From: Oscillospiraceae bacterium
GTDB taxonomy: Bacteria; Bacillota; Clostridia; Oscillospirales; Acutalibacteraceae
DNA: 64,000 nt
Assembly (NCBI GenBank): GCA_902802375.1
Contig: CADCLS010000004.1
Location: forward strand, 1-64,000
Direction: 5' to 3'
Position numbers and translations under genes: made by a program. A model generated the notes under the pieces. The model was not told the origin of the DNA, searched no databases, and saw only the letters and a program-made list of their open reading frames with translations. Below, in pieces: positions 7,222-16,733 of the stretch. How positions within the stretch are numbered: the first letter of the stretch is position 1; each line of letters begins with the position of its first letter.

Positions 7222-9741
7222 TCAGAGTATTTCTACATCCCAATCACTTAAGTATTGGAATAACCGCGCCAAGTCTTTGTTATTAACCGAACCGTCACCG
7301 TTTATATCAAGTGCCGCTTCGTTTACTTCCACATCCCAATCGGAGAGATATTGGAAAAATCGGGTTAAATCTTTATTGTTAACCGCCCCGTCACCGTTTA
7401 TGTCACCGGGGGTGTGAGTTATAAGTTTTATACTGTTATCGGTTATTACTGCCGTGTAATCACTTGTTATCTGATATGTTTTTTCGCCCTCAACCGCTTT
7501 AAGTCTCTGATATACATAGTATTCGGTATTATCTATAAGCATATCAAATGAGTCGCTGTCTTGCCAAACATAATCATCAAGGCAATACTCAAAACCGTCT
7601 ATCTTTTTTAGAAGTATATTTTCATATCCCGCTTCAAGTATTTCCGGCTTATCGGGCATTGCTATTATAAGCGATGCACTTGTCGGCGAGGCATATTCCG
7701 TTTCTGTTTCCACTACGCGCTGATAGAACCTGTAAATGGTATTTTTTGACAGTCCGGTGAATACATTTGATTTTTGCCAATTTTCGCCGCCAATGCTGAA
7801 TTCGTATAAAGCATTCGGCACAAGCGTTACCGAAGTGTCGGTATGGTTTTTATAATCAGGTGCGGCAGGTGCGGAAACCGTTAATTTTAATGTTGTTACA
7901 TTAAGCGGTGCGCCTACCTTATCAAATATATCCGCGCTTTCGGCATATCGGGCGTAGATGTTATATTCGCTTGCCGGCGAAAGACCGGTAAAAACATTAC
8001 TGCTTTGCCAATTTGTACTGTCCAAACTATATTCATAACCGTCAATAGCTTTTACGGTTACGCTGTTTGCCGTTACGGCTTCAAGTTCCGGTGTTATTGT
8101 GGGGTCAATATAGTTTATACCGTTTTCCGCACAATAGGTTTCTATGTTTCCACCGTTTTCGGCAAATACTGTAATATCAGTATTTGTGTTATTTATAGCA
8201 TACTTGCCGAAAGTAAGATTGTTGTTTTTTGTTTTAATTCTTTTAAGATTGCTTAAACAATAAAAAGCGTAACTGCCGATTTTTGTTATACCCTCGTCAA
8301 TTATGATTTCAGTTATACTGTCGGCGTAATCATACCACGGCACAGAGCCTTGTGTTTTATAATTGTCTATGTCACCACTACCGTGAATATCGAGCGTATT
8401 GCCCTCTATTATAAATCCGCAATCTGCGCCGCAGGGCATATAAGTATAATTATCTTTATAACTATTTCCGCAACGGGAACAAGTGTGCGCTGTATAACCC
8501 TGTGCCGTGCAGGTGGGATTAGTGACAACTGCGTTGTAATCGTGCCCGAGCGGCATTATCGCTTCACCATCACCATATAAAACCACTTCTCCGTTATACT
8601 CCCAACCAGTATCGCCTGTGTATCCTGCCTCGGTGCAAGTGGCAGATTTGGCGTTAAGTACTGTAAGATAATGCCAATCTGCATTAGTTAATAGATCGTT
8701 GCTATTTCCAATTGATATATTTGCTTTTTGCTGTTCAGTGCCGGCATAGTATATGTCTTTGAGCTCAATACAATTATAAAACGCATTATTGCCGATTGAT
8801 GTTACACTGTCGGGAATATTAATACTTGTAAGCCCTCTGCAATCATAAAACGCACTTTTACCTATTGATGTTACGCTATCAGGTAGTATTATACTTGTAA
8901 GTTTTGTGCAATTGCAAAACGCATAATCGCATATCGATGTTACTCTGTTGCCTATAGTAACGCTTGTAAGCTCAGTGCAACCATAAAACGCACTTTTACC
9001 TATTGATGTTACGCTATCAGGTATAGTAATACTTTTAAGCCCGGTGCATTTGCCAAACGAATAATAACCTATTGATGTTATACTATCAGGTATGGTAATA
9101 CTTTCAAGCCCTATGGTAATACTTTCAAGCCCCTTGAAACCGTAAAACGCATAATTGCATATCGAAGTTATACTGTCTGGTATAATCAAATCTACAACTA
9201 ATTCGTCATTTATATAAAGATTGTGTGCATAGTACAAAGGGTTGGAATCACCCATTGAAAATGATATTTTACACCAAGTAGATATATCTCCTTTATAATT
9301 AACTCTCGTAAGCTTGGTGCAACCGCTAAAAGCAGCCGCATCTACCGATATTAAGCTATCAGGTATAGTAATACTTTTAAGCCCGGTGCATTTGCCAAAC
9401 GAATAATAACCTATTGATGTTATACTATCAGGTATGGTAATACTTTCAAGCCCCTTGAAACCGTAAAACGCATAATCGCCTATTGATGTTACATCAGAGT
9501 CTATTACAACCGTTCGAATTATTGAATAATATGACTGCCATGGTGTTTCAGAGGAATAATAATTATACATCGTACCCGTACCGGATATAGTTAGGGTTGA
9601 GGTGACACTATTATATTCCCAAGTTAAATTTTTTCCGCAAATGCCGGAATATGTCACGGCACTTACAGGGAAAAGTACTGCTCCGGAAAACAAAGTAATT
9701 ATCAAGCATACACATAAAATATAAGAAATCACTTTTTTCAT
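7222..9741 (-). CDS. Secreted BspA-type leucine-rich-repeat protein with C-terminal dockerin
   Basis: About 839 residues from the ATG at 9741, which sits 8 nt after AGGAG; an ATG 6 nt upstream (9747) overlaps the preceding stop. Residues 1-30 form a signal peptide (MKKVISYILC... ending PVSA). Residues about 90-340 are LRR_5/BspA repeats of the type IPDSVTSIGKSAFYGC. The middle holds Cys-containing and beta-rich repeats. The last 60 residues hold two Ca-binding dockerin repeats (GDINGDGAVNNKDL and DINGDGSVNNKDL). It is probably exported and held on a cohesin at the cell surface. It carries no catalytic domain, so a binding role is likely. Confidence 0.9.
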   Translation of the reverse strand: MKKVISYILCVCLIITLFSGAVLFPVSAVTYSGICGKNLTWEYNSVTSTLTISGTGTMYNYYSSETPWQSYYSIIRTVVIDSDVTSIGDYAFYGFKGLESITIPDSITSIGYYSFGKCTGLKSITIPDSLISVDAAAFSGCTKLTRVNYKGDISTWCKISFSMGDSNPLYYAHNLYINDELVVDLIIPDSITSICNYAFYGFKGLESITIGLESITIPDSITSIGYYSFGKCTGLKSITIPDSVTSIGKSAFYGCTELTSVTIGNRVTSICDYAFCNCTKLTSIILPDSVTSIGKSAFYDCRGLTSINIPDSVTSIGNNAFYNCIELKDIYYAGTEQQKANISIGNSNDLLTNADWHYLTVLNAKSATCTEAGYTGDTGWEYNGEVVLYGDGEAIMPLGHDYNAVVTNPTCTAQGYTAHTCSRCGNSYKDNYTYMPCGADCGFIIEGNTLDIHGSGDIDNYKTQGSVPWYDYADSITEIIIDEGITKIGSYAFYCLSNLKRIKTKNNNLTFGKYAINNTNTDITVFAENGGNIETYCAENGINYIDPTITPELEAVTANSVTVKAIDGYEYSLDSTNWQSSNVFTGLSPASEYNIYARYAESADIFDKVGAPLNVTTLKLTVSAPAAPDYKNHTDTSVTLVPNALYEFSIGGENWQKSNVFTGLSKNTIYRFYQRVVETETEYASPTSASLIIAMPDKPEILEAGYENILLKKIDGFEYCLDDYVWQDSDSFDMLIDNTEYYVYQRLKAVEGEKTYQITSDYTAVITDNSIKLITHTPGDINGDGAVNNKDLTRFFQYLSDWDVEVNEAALDINGDGSVNNKDLARLFQYLSDWDVEIL
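9013..9453. repeat. Duplicated blocks inside the LRR coding region
   Basis: A 99-bp block at 9013-9111 recurs without visible mismatch at 9355-9453 (offset 342 bp). A 21-bp unit at 9091-9111 is repeated in tandem at 9112-9132, adding the seven residues GLESITI in frame. The near-perfect identity points to recent recombination or slippage between repeats. Confidence 0.85.
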
Positions 9742-9743
9742 AT

Positions 9744-10370
9744 TCATTTCTCCTTTGGGAAATATTCTACTGCCCCATAAAATCTAAATTTCTTTCCGCC
9801 TCGATATAAGTACTTTCCATCATATTTCGCCTTTACCGGGTCATTTTCGCTACAGGGCTTCAAGCACAAGAATTTTCGTTTGTCCCAAAATCTAAAATCT
9901 TTTTCATCTATTGCCGGAATTTGTTTCAATGCCTCCTTAAATAATTTGTCTTCTATCTTTAGGTGACTTTTAATCGCCTTGATTGCTTTCCGATCTCTAT
10001 AGATATGCGCCTGAATTTCAATATCCCGGTAAGGAGGATAATTTACATATTGACCTTTCTGTTTTAATTTATCTATTTTATTTACTACGCCTTCGGATTC
10101 TATACATTTTTCCTGCTCATCAAGCTTAAAAATACTACAAACTTCTCCTTTAGCAACCGCAAAAACATATTTGCATTTTGCTATTTTCTTTTCATTCAAC
10201 AGCCAAAAGCATTGTGCGGCGCCTTGAATCTTCTTTTCGTCCGATAAGTTTTTACTTACACAAGACAATTCACCTAATGCTTTATCACGCTCTTCACGAT
10301 TTGAATAATGCGTATCAGAGATGTTTAGCAATAAAACTTTTTCTTTAATATCTTCTATATCAATACTCAT
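9744..10370 (-). CDS. Unknown 208-residue protein
   Basis: I do not recognise this protein. It is highly charged, with no signal peptide or membrane segment, so probably cytoplasmic. The C-terminal part has an aromatic/basic stretch (DGKYLYRGGKKFRFYG) and the middle has YVNYPPYRDIEIQAHIYRDR. Its TGA overlaps the first possible ATG of the dockerin/LRR gene (ATGA), so the two are co-expressed from the promoter at 10432-10460. Low charge balance and AT-rich codons differ little from the neighbours. It may be a regulator or toxin-like component of the XRE-controlled locus, but nothing in the sequence proves that. Confidence 0.75.
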   Translation of the reverse strand: MSIDIEDIKEKVLLLNISDTHYSNREERDKALGELSCVSKNLSDEKKIQGAAQCFWLLNEKKIAKCKYVFAVAKGEVCSIFKLDEQEKCIESEGVVNKIDKLKQKGQYVNYPPYRDIEIQAHIYRDRKAIKAIKSHLKIEDKLFKEALKQIPAIDEKDFRFWDKRKFLCLKPCSENDPVKAKYDGKYLYRGGKKFRFYGAVEYFPKEK

Positions 10371-10405
10371 TTATTATCACCCTTATTCAATAATTCAACG
10401 CAAAA

Positions 10406-10475
10406 ATTACCTCTTTTGAGTTTGCTTTGTAATTATAGCAAAAGCAAAAACTTGTGTCAACTCAAAAGAGGTAAT
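10406..10475. promoter_or_regulatory. 17-bp inverted-repeat operator pair flanking a promoter
   Basis: ATTACCTCTTTTGAGTT (10406-10422) and its exact complement (10459-10475) lie 36 bp apart in the region between the XRE gene and the 208-residue gene. One arm overlaps the -35 box of the minus-strand promoter and the other lies just past its start site. That is a layout for repression, perhaps with both arms held by one regulator. Confidence 0.7.
10432..10460 (-). promoter_or_regulatory. Consensus sigma-A promoter of the 208-residue/LRR operon
   Basis: TTGACA (10455-10460), 17 bp, TATAAT (10432-10437) on the minus strand: a perfect match to consensus, placing the start near 10425. Confidence 0.85.
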
Positions 10476-10530
10476 AATTTTAACTCAATATGGTTATTAT
10501 TTAATTAAAAATAACCTTTGGGGTGATAAA

Positions 10531-10773
10531 ATGCGTATTGGTGAGGCGGTAAAGAAAAGAATTGTTCAGTTATGCGTTGAACGCAAAATAACCCTTAATA
10601 AATTAGCGACTATTTCAGGTATAACCCAATCAACTATAAACAATATTACCGGCGGCAGAAATAAAAGCGCAACCGTTTCAACGATAAAGAAAATTTGCGA
10701 CGGTTTAGAAATGAGCATAAAAGATTTTTTTGATTCGGAACTTTTTGATAATTTAGAACAAGAAATAATATAA
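10531..10773 (+). CDS. XRE-family helix-turn-helix regulator
   Basis: 80 residues, almost entirely one Cro/CI-type HTH: LNKLATISGITQSTINNITGG (about 22-42) is the recognition unit. The start ATG follows TTTGGGGTG. It is divergent from the 208-residue/LRR operon, and the shared intergenic region has a 17-bp inverted repeat. It is therefore probably the repressor of that operon and of itself. No effector domain is present, so control of its activity is unknown. Confidence 0.9.
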   Translation: MRIGEAVKKRIVQLCVERKITLNKLATISGITQSTINNITGGRNKSATVSTIKKICDGLEMSIKDFFDSELFDNLEQEII

Positions 10774-10806
10774 AAATTCAAACACCCAATAAACAGGCAA
10801 AAGCAT

Positions 10807-10844
10807 ATCTCGTCAACTTATGAGTACTCATAAGTTGACGAGAT
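10807..10844. repeat. Perfect 38-bp palindrome
   Basis: ATCTCGTCAACTTATGAGT is followed directly by its exact complement, with no loop. It lies 33 bp after the XRE stop and is followed by TTTCTAT, so it may terminate the XRE transcript. A perfect loopless palindrome of this length could also be a protein-binding or recombination site. Confidence 0.6.
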
Positions 10845-10871
10845 TTCTATATATTAAAGGCGTAAATTGGC

Positions 10872-10893
10872 GGTGCGATGAGGGCATCACACC
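10872..10893. repeat. Small intergenic hairpin
   Basis: GGTGCGATG and CATCACACC pair with one mismatch around AGGG. It has no T-run and no obvious gene partner. The spacer from 10845 to 10919 holds nothing else I can name. Confidence 0.3.
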
Positions 10894-10919
10894 CTACGAA
10901 TCATCAATTAATAAAATCC

Positions 10920-10941
10920 GCGCGGAGGTTTCCCTCCGCGC
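10920..10941 (-). terminator. Terminator of groESL
   Basis: GCGCGGAGG and CCTCCGCGC form a 9-bp stem with a 4-nt loop, 37 bp past the groL stop. The minus strand continues GGATTTTATT. Two ATCTGATGTCTG units at a 15-bp period lie between it and the gene. Confidence 0.75.
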
Positions 10942-10977
10942 TGTCTGTTATCTGATGTCTGTAATCTGATGTCTGGC

Positions 10978-12621
<1,644 letters not shown>

Positions 12622-12634
12622 TTAAGACCTCCAA

Positions 12635-12922
12635 TTATTCTACAACGGCTAAAATATCGGAAACACGAAGAATTGTATACTCTTCGTCGTCAATTTTAAT
12701 ATCCGTGCCTGCGTACTTTGCGGCAACAACCTTCTGACCTACCTTAACACTTGCTGTCGATACTTCCTTACCGTCAACAATGCCGCCTGGGCCTACCGCT
12801 ATAACTTCAGCTATCTGCGGCTTTTCTTTCGAGGCGGATGTGAGCACAATACCGCTTTTGGTAGTCTGCTCAGCTTCTGCCAATTTGATAATAACATTGT
12901 CTGCTAATGGTTTCAGTGTCAT
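12635..12922 (-). CDS. groS: Co-chaperonin GroES
   Basis: 95 residues starting at MTLKPLADNVIIK; the ATG at 12922 follows TTTGGAGG, and the five extra codons upstream are not likely to be used. It forms the heptameric lid for GroEL; the mobile loop region (EQTTKSGIVLTSASKEKP) is conserved at about 18-35. First gene of the groESL operon, behind the promoter at 12967-12994. Confidence 0.97.
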   Translation of the reverse strand: MTLKPLADNVIIKLAEAEQTTKSGIVLTSASKEKPQIAEVIAVGPGGIVDGKEVSTASVKVGQKVVAAKYAGTDIKIDDEEYTILRVSDILAVVE

Positions 12923-12966
12923 AAAAAATTCCTCCAAACACCAAAAAATATTTATTACAATTACTT

Positions 12967-12994
12967 ATTATATCCAGTTTTTGCTAAAAGTCAA
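12967..12994 (-). promoter_or_regulatory. Promoter of groESL, without CIRCE
   Basis: TTGACT (12989-12994), 16 bp, TATAAT (12967-12972) on the minus strand; the -35 overlaps the stop codon of the upstream gene. No TTAGCACTC inverted repeat (CIRCE, the HrcA operator) is present between promoter and groS. Confidence 0.75.
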
Positions 12995-13929
12995 GTAAAG
13001 TCAAAAACATTTAATGATTTTTTAACATTTTCATAAATCGAGTGTGGCAATACGAAGTTTACGCCGCCTTTTACAATTTGGAATTTCATATGTTTACTCT
13101 CGATAATCTCGCCGTCAAGATTAACGGGCACCGGTGTGTCGGCAGTGAATTCCATACTTTGACAACGGGACAGTGTAGCGTAATCAAGCGAAGAGTGTAG
13201 TCCTTTTTCGTAAAGGGATAAAAACTTAGGCACTTTGAGTTTTGAAATTGTTTCAACCTCGGTAAAATCAAGCTTACCGTCAAACGGCTTTGCATCAGGC
13301 GCGCTTTTATATCCTCCGCCGTAATACGGACCGTTAGCGATAACCGCAAAAAGGCAATTTTTATTTTGAGGCACTCCACCGTCCACCGAAAGCTTGATAC
13401 TGACCCCTATCTTACCGAAAAAGTTTTTTAGCACAGCCAGCTTATATGCCATACTGCCTGAAACACCGTGCCAACGCTTGAAAATACTCATATCCCGTGC
13501 AACCATCGCATCCATACCCACAGAGCAACCGTTAAGGCAATAATAATCGTTTGCCTTTATTATATCGGTAGGCACCGCACTGCCTTCTATCTGCTCTTCG
13601 ATACTTGAAAACGGTGTACTGTCTTTGAAAAACTTAAGAAAATCGTTTGCTGAGCCGCAGGGTATTACGCCGAGGCTAACATTATCGAAGCCTACTATAC
13701 CATTAAGCACTTCAAATACCGTGCCCTCGCCGCCGCAAGCAAAAACAGTAATTTTCTCACCCGTTTGAGCGACAGATTTTGACTTTTTCTCTGCGTCACC
13801 TGCCGCTGAGGTTATGTAGATTTCATATTCTTTTTCGGTTTTTGAAAAGTATTTTTCCACAGAACTTATAATATCCTTTTGGCGGTTTCCTTTACCTGCC
13901 GCCGGATTTACTATAAACAAATACTTCAA
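12991..13929 (-). CDS. Diacylglycerol kinase-family lipid kinase
   Basis: 312 residues matching the DagK/YegS/sphingosine-kinase fold. The N-terminal nucleotide loop NPAAGKG (8-14) is present. The glycine-rich GGEGTVFEV (66-74) carries Glu where most members have Asp (GGDGT), a conservative change. IPCGSANDF (89-97) is the second conserved loop. The likely reaction is phosphorylation of diacylglycerol or a related lipid at the membrane face, recycling lipid turnover products. The start overlaps the stop of the rRNA methyltransferase gene by 4 nt. Substrate not certain. Confidence 0.88.
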   Translation of the reverse strand: MKYLFIVNPAAGKGNRQKDIISSVEKYFSKTEKEYEIYITSAAGDAEKKSKSVAQTGEKITVFACGGEGTVFEVLNGIVGFDNVSLGVIPCGSANDFLKFFKDSTPFSSIEEQIEGSAVPTDIIKANDYYCLNGCSVGMDAMVARDMSIFKRWHGVSGSMAYKLAVLKNFFGKIGVSIKLSVDGGVPQNKNCLFAVIANGPYYGGGYKSAPDAKPFDGKLDFTEVETISKLKVPKFLSLYEKGLHSSLDYATLSRCQSMEFTADTPVPVNLDGEIIESKHMKFQIVKGGVNFVLPHSIYENVKKSLNVFDFT

Positions 13930-15068
13930 TCTTTTTTTACCTGCCCGTTCTTAAAATACATAAACAGTTGACATTTTATCATACCGTTATAAAGCTTTCT
14001 GCGTTTATCCGCAGTTTTGCCGAAAAGCTTTTCAAACTCATCGTGGGGACTTATAACAAAATATTTTTTCCCGGGCTTCATATCAAAGCGCGCACCCATA
14101 ACCTTATAAAGCTCTTCCGCCGCTTTTACATCAAGGAGGCGTTCGCCGTAAGGAGGGTTAGTAATCAGAAGCAGTCGCTCATCAGGAGTTTTGAAATCTT
14201 TTATATCGCCGATGCTCGCCTTAACATACTTTTCGACCCCGGCTTTTTTTGCATTTTGGAGTGTTAGCTCTACCGAAGCCGGGTCTATATCGAAGCCGCA
14301 AGCTCTGAAATCTATATTGTGAAGTATATTATCCTGAGCCCGTGTGCGCTCCTCTCGCCAGACGGTTTTATCTAAAAAACCAAACCGTTCTGCGGCAAAA
14401 TATCGGTTAAGCCCCGGTGCGCGGTGTGTTGCCATAAGCGCCGCTTCAATAAGTATAGTTCCGCTTCCGCAAAACGGGTCATATATATGCGTATCCGGGT
14501 AAATACGAGCAAGGTCGCACATTGCCGCCGCGAGCGTTTCTTTAAGCGGTGCGTCGTTTGATTTCCTCCTATAGCCGCGCTTATGAAGCCCCTCGCCGGA
14601 GGTGTCTATCATCAGCGTTACTTCATCCTTAAGTATTGTAAATTTAACCTTGCATTCCGCGCCTGTCTCTGAAAACCATTTCACTCCGTATTTCCCTGAC
14701 AGTCTGTCCACAATAGCCTTTTTAATTATTGACTGACAGTCCGGTATACTGAAAAGAGCTGAATTTATGCTCGAACCGGTAACAGGAAAGGTATTATCCT
14801 TGCCTATATATCTTTCCCATTCGAGCTTTTTTACGCCGTCAAAAAGCTCCGTAAATGTTACGGCACGAAATTGACCCACATTTATCAAAATGCGTTCGGC
14901 AAACCTGGAGCAGATATTAGCGCGAGCTATCATTTCACTGCCGCCCGAAAGCAATACTCTTCCGTTTTGCGCTTCCACCTCTTCAAATCCCATATGCCTA
15001 AACTCATCTGCCGCTACACTTTCGATACCGAAAAGCGTAGGCGCCACCAAATTATACTTTTCACTCAT
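13926..15068 (-). CDS. THUMP-domain rRNA (guanine-N2) methyltransferase, RlmL N-terminal/YpsC type
   Basis: 380 residues, the size of the Gram-positive YpsC family. Residues 1-155 form the ferredoxin-like/THUMP RNA-binding part. The SAM site is DPFCGSGTILIEAA (about 196-209) and the catalytic motif is NPPYGERL (about 304-311). It probably makes N2-methylguanosine in 23S rRNA in the cytoplasm. It lacks the second methyltransferase half found in E. coli RlmL. The gene sits between fumarase alpha and the lipid kinase with nearly no spacing. Confidence 0.9.
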   Translation of the reverse strand: MSEKYNLVAPTLFGIESVAADEFRHMGFEEVEAQNGRVLLSGGSEMIARANICSRFAERILINVGQFRAVTFTELFDGVKKLEWERYIGKDNTFPVTGSSINSALFSIPDCQSIIKKAIVDRLSGKYGVKWFSETGAECKVKFTILKDEVTLMIDTSGEGLHKRGYRRKSNDAPLKETLAAAMCDLARIYPDTHIYDPFCGSGTILIEAALMATHRAPGLNRYFAAERFGFLDKTVWREERTRAQDNILHNIDFRACGFDIDPASVELTLQNAKKAGVEKYVKASIGDIKDFKTPDERLLLITNPPYGERLLDVKAAEELYKVMGARFDMKPGKKYFVISPHDEFEKLFGKTADKRRKLYNGMIKCQLFMYFKNGQVKKD

Positions 15069-15070
15069 AA

Positions 15071-15913
15071 TTAAATCTCCACCTCCGCGTGCCTTGTTAC
15101 ATGACAGCCTATATTTACTGCAACAGGAAGACCTGCTATATGCGTAGGTGCAGTTTCTATATTAACACTCAGCGCGGTAGTCTTACCTCCAAAGCCCTGG
15201 GGTCCTATTCCGAGTTTATTTATTTTGCTTAGAATCATATTTTCAAGGTTGGCATAATACTTATCCGGGTGAGATTTGTCAGCGCTTCTTGTCAGCGCGC
15301 GCTTTGACAAATAAGCACAGCTTTCAAAATCACCGCCAATACCTACACCCACCACTATCGGGGGGCACGGCTTTGAACCGGCGCTTTTCACCGTTTCAAG
15401 CACTGCGTTTATAACTCCATTTTCACCGTCTGCCGGGGTCAGCATAAAAATTTTACTCATATTTTCACTGCCAAAGCCTTTAGGAGCAACGGTTATTTTA
15501 ACCTTTTCTCCCGGAACAATTCTTGTATGAATGACCGCCGGAGTATTATCATTTGTGTTTTCGCGCTTTAGTGGGTCTGATACAACCGATTTTCTGAGGA
15601 GTCCTTCAGTATATCCGCGTGCCACGCCCTCGTTTACGGCATTATATAAATCTCCGCCGATAAAATGAACATCCTGACCGACATCTAAAAACACAACCGC
15701 CATACCGGTATCCTGGCAAATAGGTATACTCAGCTCATTTGCCACACTCAAATTTTCACAAATATCACAGAGCACAGATTTTGCGGTAGGATTATCTTCG
15801 CTATTTGAAGCGTTAACAATAATCCGACTTAAATCTTCCGGCAAGGCTTTGTTCGCAGTAATGCAAAGCTGTGCTATTTTATCGCGTATGATTTTTACAT
15901 CTATATCTCTCAT
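15071..15913 (-). CDS. Fumarate hydratase class I, alpha subunit
   Basis: 280 residues, the alpha chain of a two-subunit, oxygen-sensitive [4Fe-4S] hydratase (FumA N-terminal half; TtdA relative). Candidate cluster ligands are Cys66 (PICQDTG), Cys183 (KPCPPIVVGVGIGG) and Cys270 (NIGCHVTRH). The enzyme interconverts malate and fumarate. The beta subunit, normally the next gene, is not here; the next gene is an rRNA methyltransferase. L(+)-tartrate dehydratase alpha is an alternative, but the sequence looks more like fumarase. Confidence 0.88.
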   Translation of the reverse strand: MRDIDVKIIRDKIAQLCITANKALPEDLSRIIVNASNSEDNPTAKSVLCDICENLSVANELSIPICQDTGMAVVFLDVGQDVHFIGGDLYNAVNEGVARGYTEGLLRKSVVSDPLKRENTNDNTPAVIHTRIVPGEKVKITVAPKGFGSENMSKIFMLTPADGENGVINAVLETVKSAGSKPCPPIVVGVGIGGDFESCAYLSKRALTRSADKSHPDKYYANLENMILSKINKLGIGPQGFGGKTTALSVNIETAPTHIAGLPVAVNIGCHVTRHAEVEI

Positions 15914-15967
15914 TTTTCACTCCAAAAACAAAAGGCAGTATCGCAAAGATTGCGTACCGCCGTGGTA

Positions 15968-16411
15968 TTATCTGCCTGAACGCCTGCCGCGTCCCGAATC
16001 AGGGTTCTTTCGCTTCAAATCCGATATTTTCTCATCGCTTCTCTGCTTGAATTTGCTCATCATTTCCTCAAAGCTTGATGCAACCGGAGGCTGAGCTTCC
16101 CATACAAACGAGCTATCCGGTTTTGAGGGAGCTTTCGGCACATAAGGCTTTTTAGGCCTCTTTTGAGCCGGTTCCTCAGGAAGCGCCTTACGGATACTAA
16201 GGGCTATCTTACCGTCCTCCCCGATAGAAATGATTTTCATCTTTGCAGTATCTCCGACCTTCAAAAAGTCGTTAATATCATTAACATAGGTACGCGAAAT
16301 CTCCGAAATATGAACCATTCCGGAAACGCCCTTACTTATTTCGGCAAAAACACCGAATTTAGTAATCCCTGTTATTTTGCCCTCTACAATGTCGCCTTCT
16401 TTGAACTGCAT
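15968..16411 (-). CDS. yabR: S1-domain RNA-binding protein (YabR/GSP13 type)
   Basis: 147 residues: one S1 domain at 1-72 (FKEGDIVEGKITGITKFGVF, SGMVHISE, VGDTAKMKIISI) and a basic Pro/Lys/Arg-rich tail. S1 proteins of this type bind RNA or ribosomes. Its place directly after divIC matches the B. subtilis order yabP-yabQ-divIC-yabR, which supports the name. Confidence 0.88.
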   Translation of the reverse strand: MQFKEGDIVEGKITGITKFGVFAEISKGVSGMVHISEISRTYVNDINDFLKVGDTAKMKIISIGEDGKIALSIRKALPEEPAQKRPKKPYVPKAPSKPDSSFVWEAQPPVASSFEEMMSKFKQRSDEKISDLKRKNPDSGRGRRSGR

Positions 16412-16442
16412 AAATTTAAGTGGTCCTCCCCAAAAATGACTT

Positions 16443-16733
16443 TTAGTTGCCAGAAATATCTACATATACTTCTTCATTGGAATAAACATAACCGAGCCTC
16501 TCACGCGCCGCCTTTTCAATAATATCTGCGTGTGTTCCGTCACTAAGTAAGGCTTTATACTCTTCTATTTTTATCTGTTCGCTTTGAAGCTCTGCTTTAA
16601 GCGCCGTGAGTTTATTTTGACTATCCGTCAACTCCCGGTAAAGACCTATAAGAGTAACAACCATATAGCTTGCCACAAAAAGCACTATAAGACGCACTAT
16701 AATACTTTTTGAACGCTTAGCCGACTTGCTCAT
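16443..16733 (-). CDS. divIC: Septum formation initiator DivIC/FtsB
   Basis: 96 residues: a short cytoplasmic basic tail, one membrane helix (about 11-31, IIVRLIVLFVASYMVVTLIGL), then a coiled coil (32-66) and a small extracellular end with ERLGYVYSNEEVY, typical of DivIC. It joins FtsL and DivIB in the septal complex at the division site. The start overlaps yabQ by 17 nt. Confidence 0.9.
   Translation of the reverse strand: MSKSAKRSKSIIVRLIVLFVASYMVVTLIGLYRELTDSQNKLTALKAELQSEQIKIEEYKALLSDGTHADIIEKAARERLGYVYSNEEVYVDISGN

Noticed and set aside
9013..9453. CRISPR-like repeats
   Set aside because: The repeats are in-frame LRR coding units of unequal spacing, not a repeat-spacer array.
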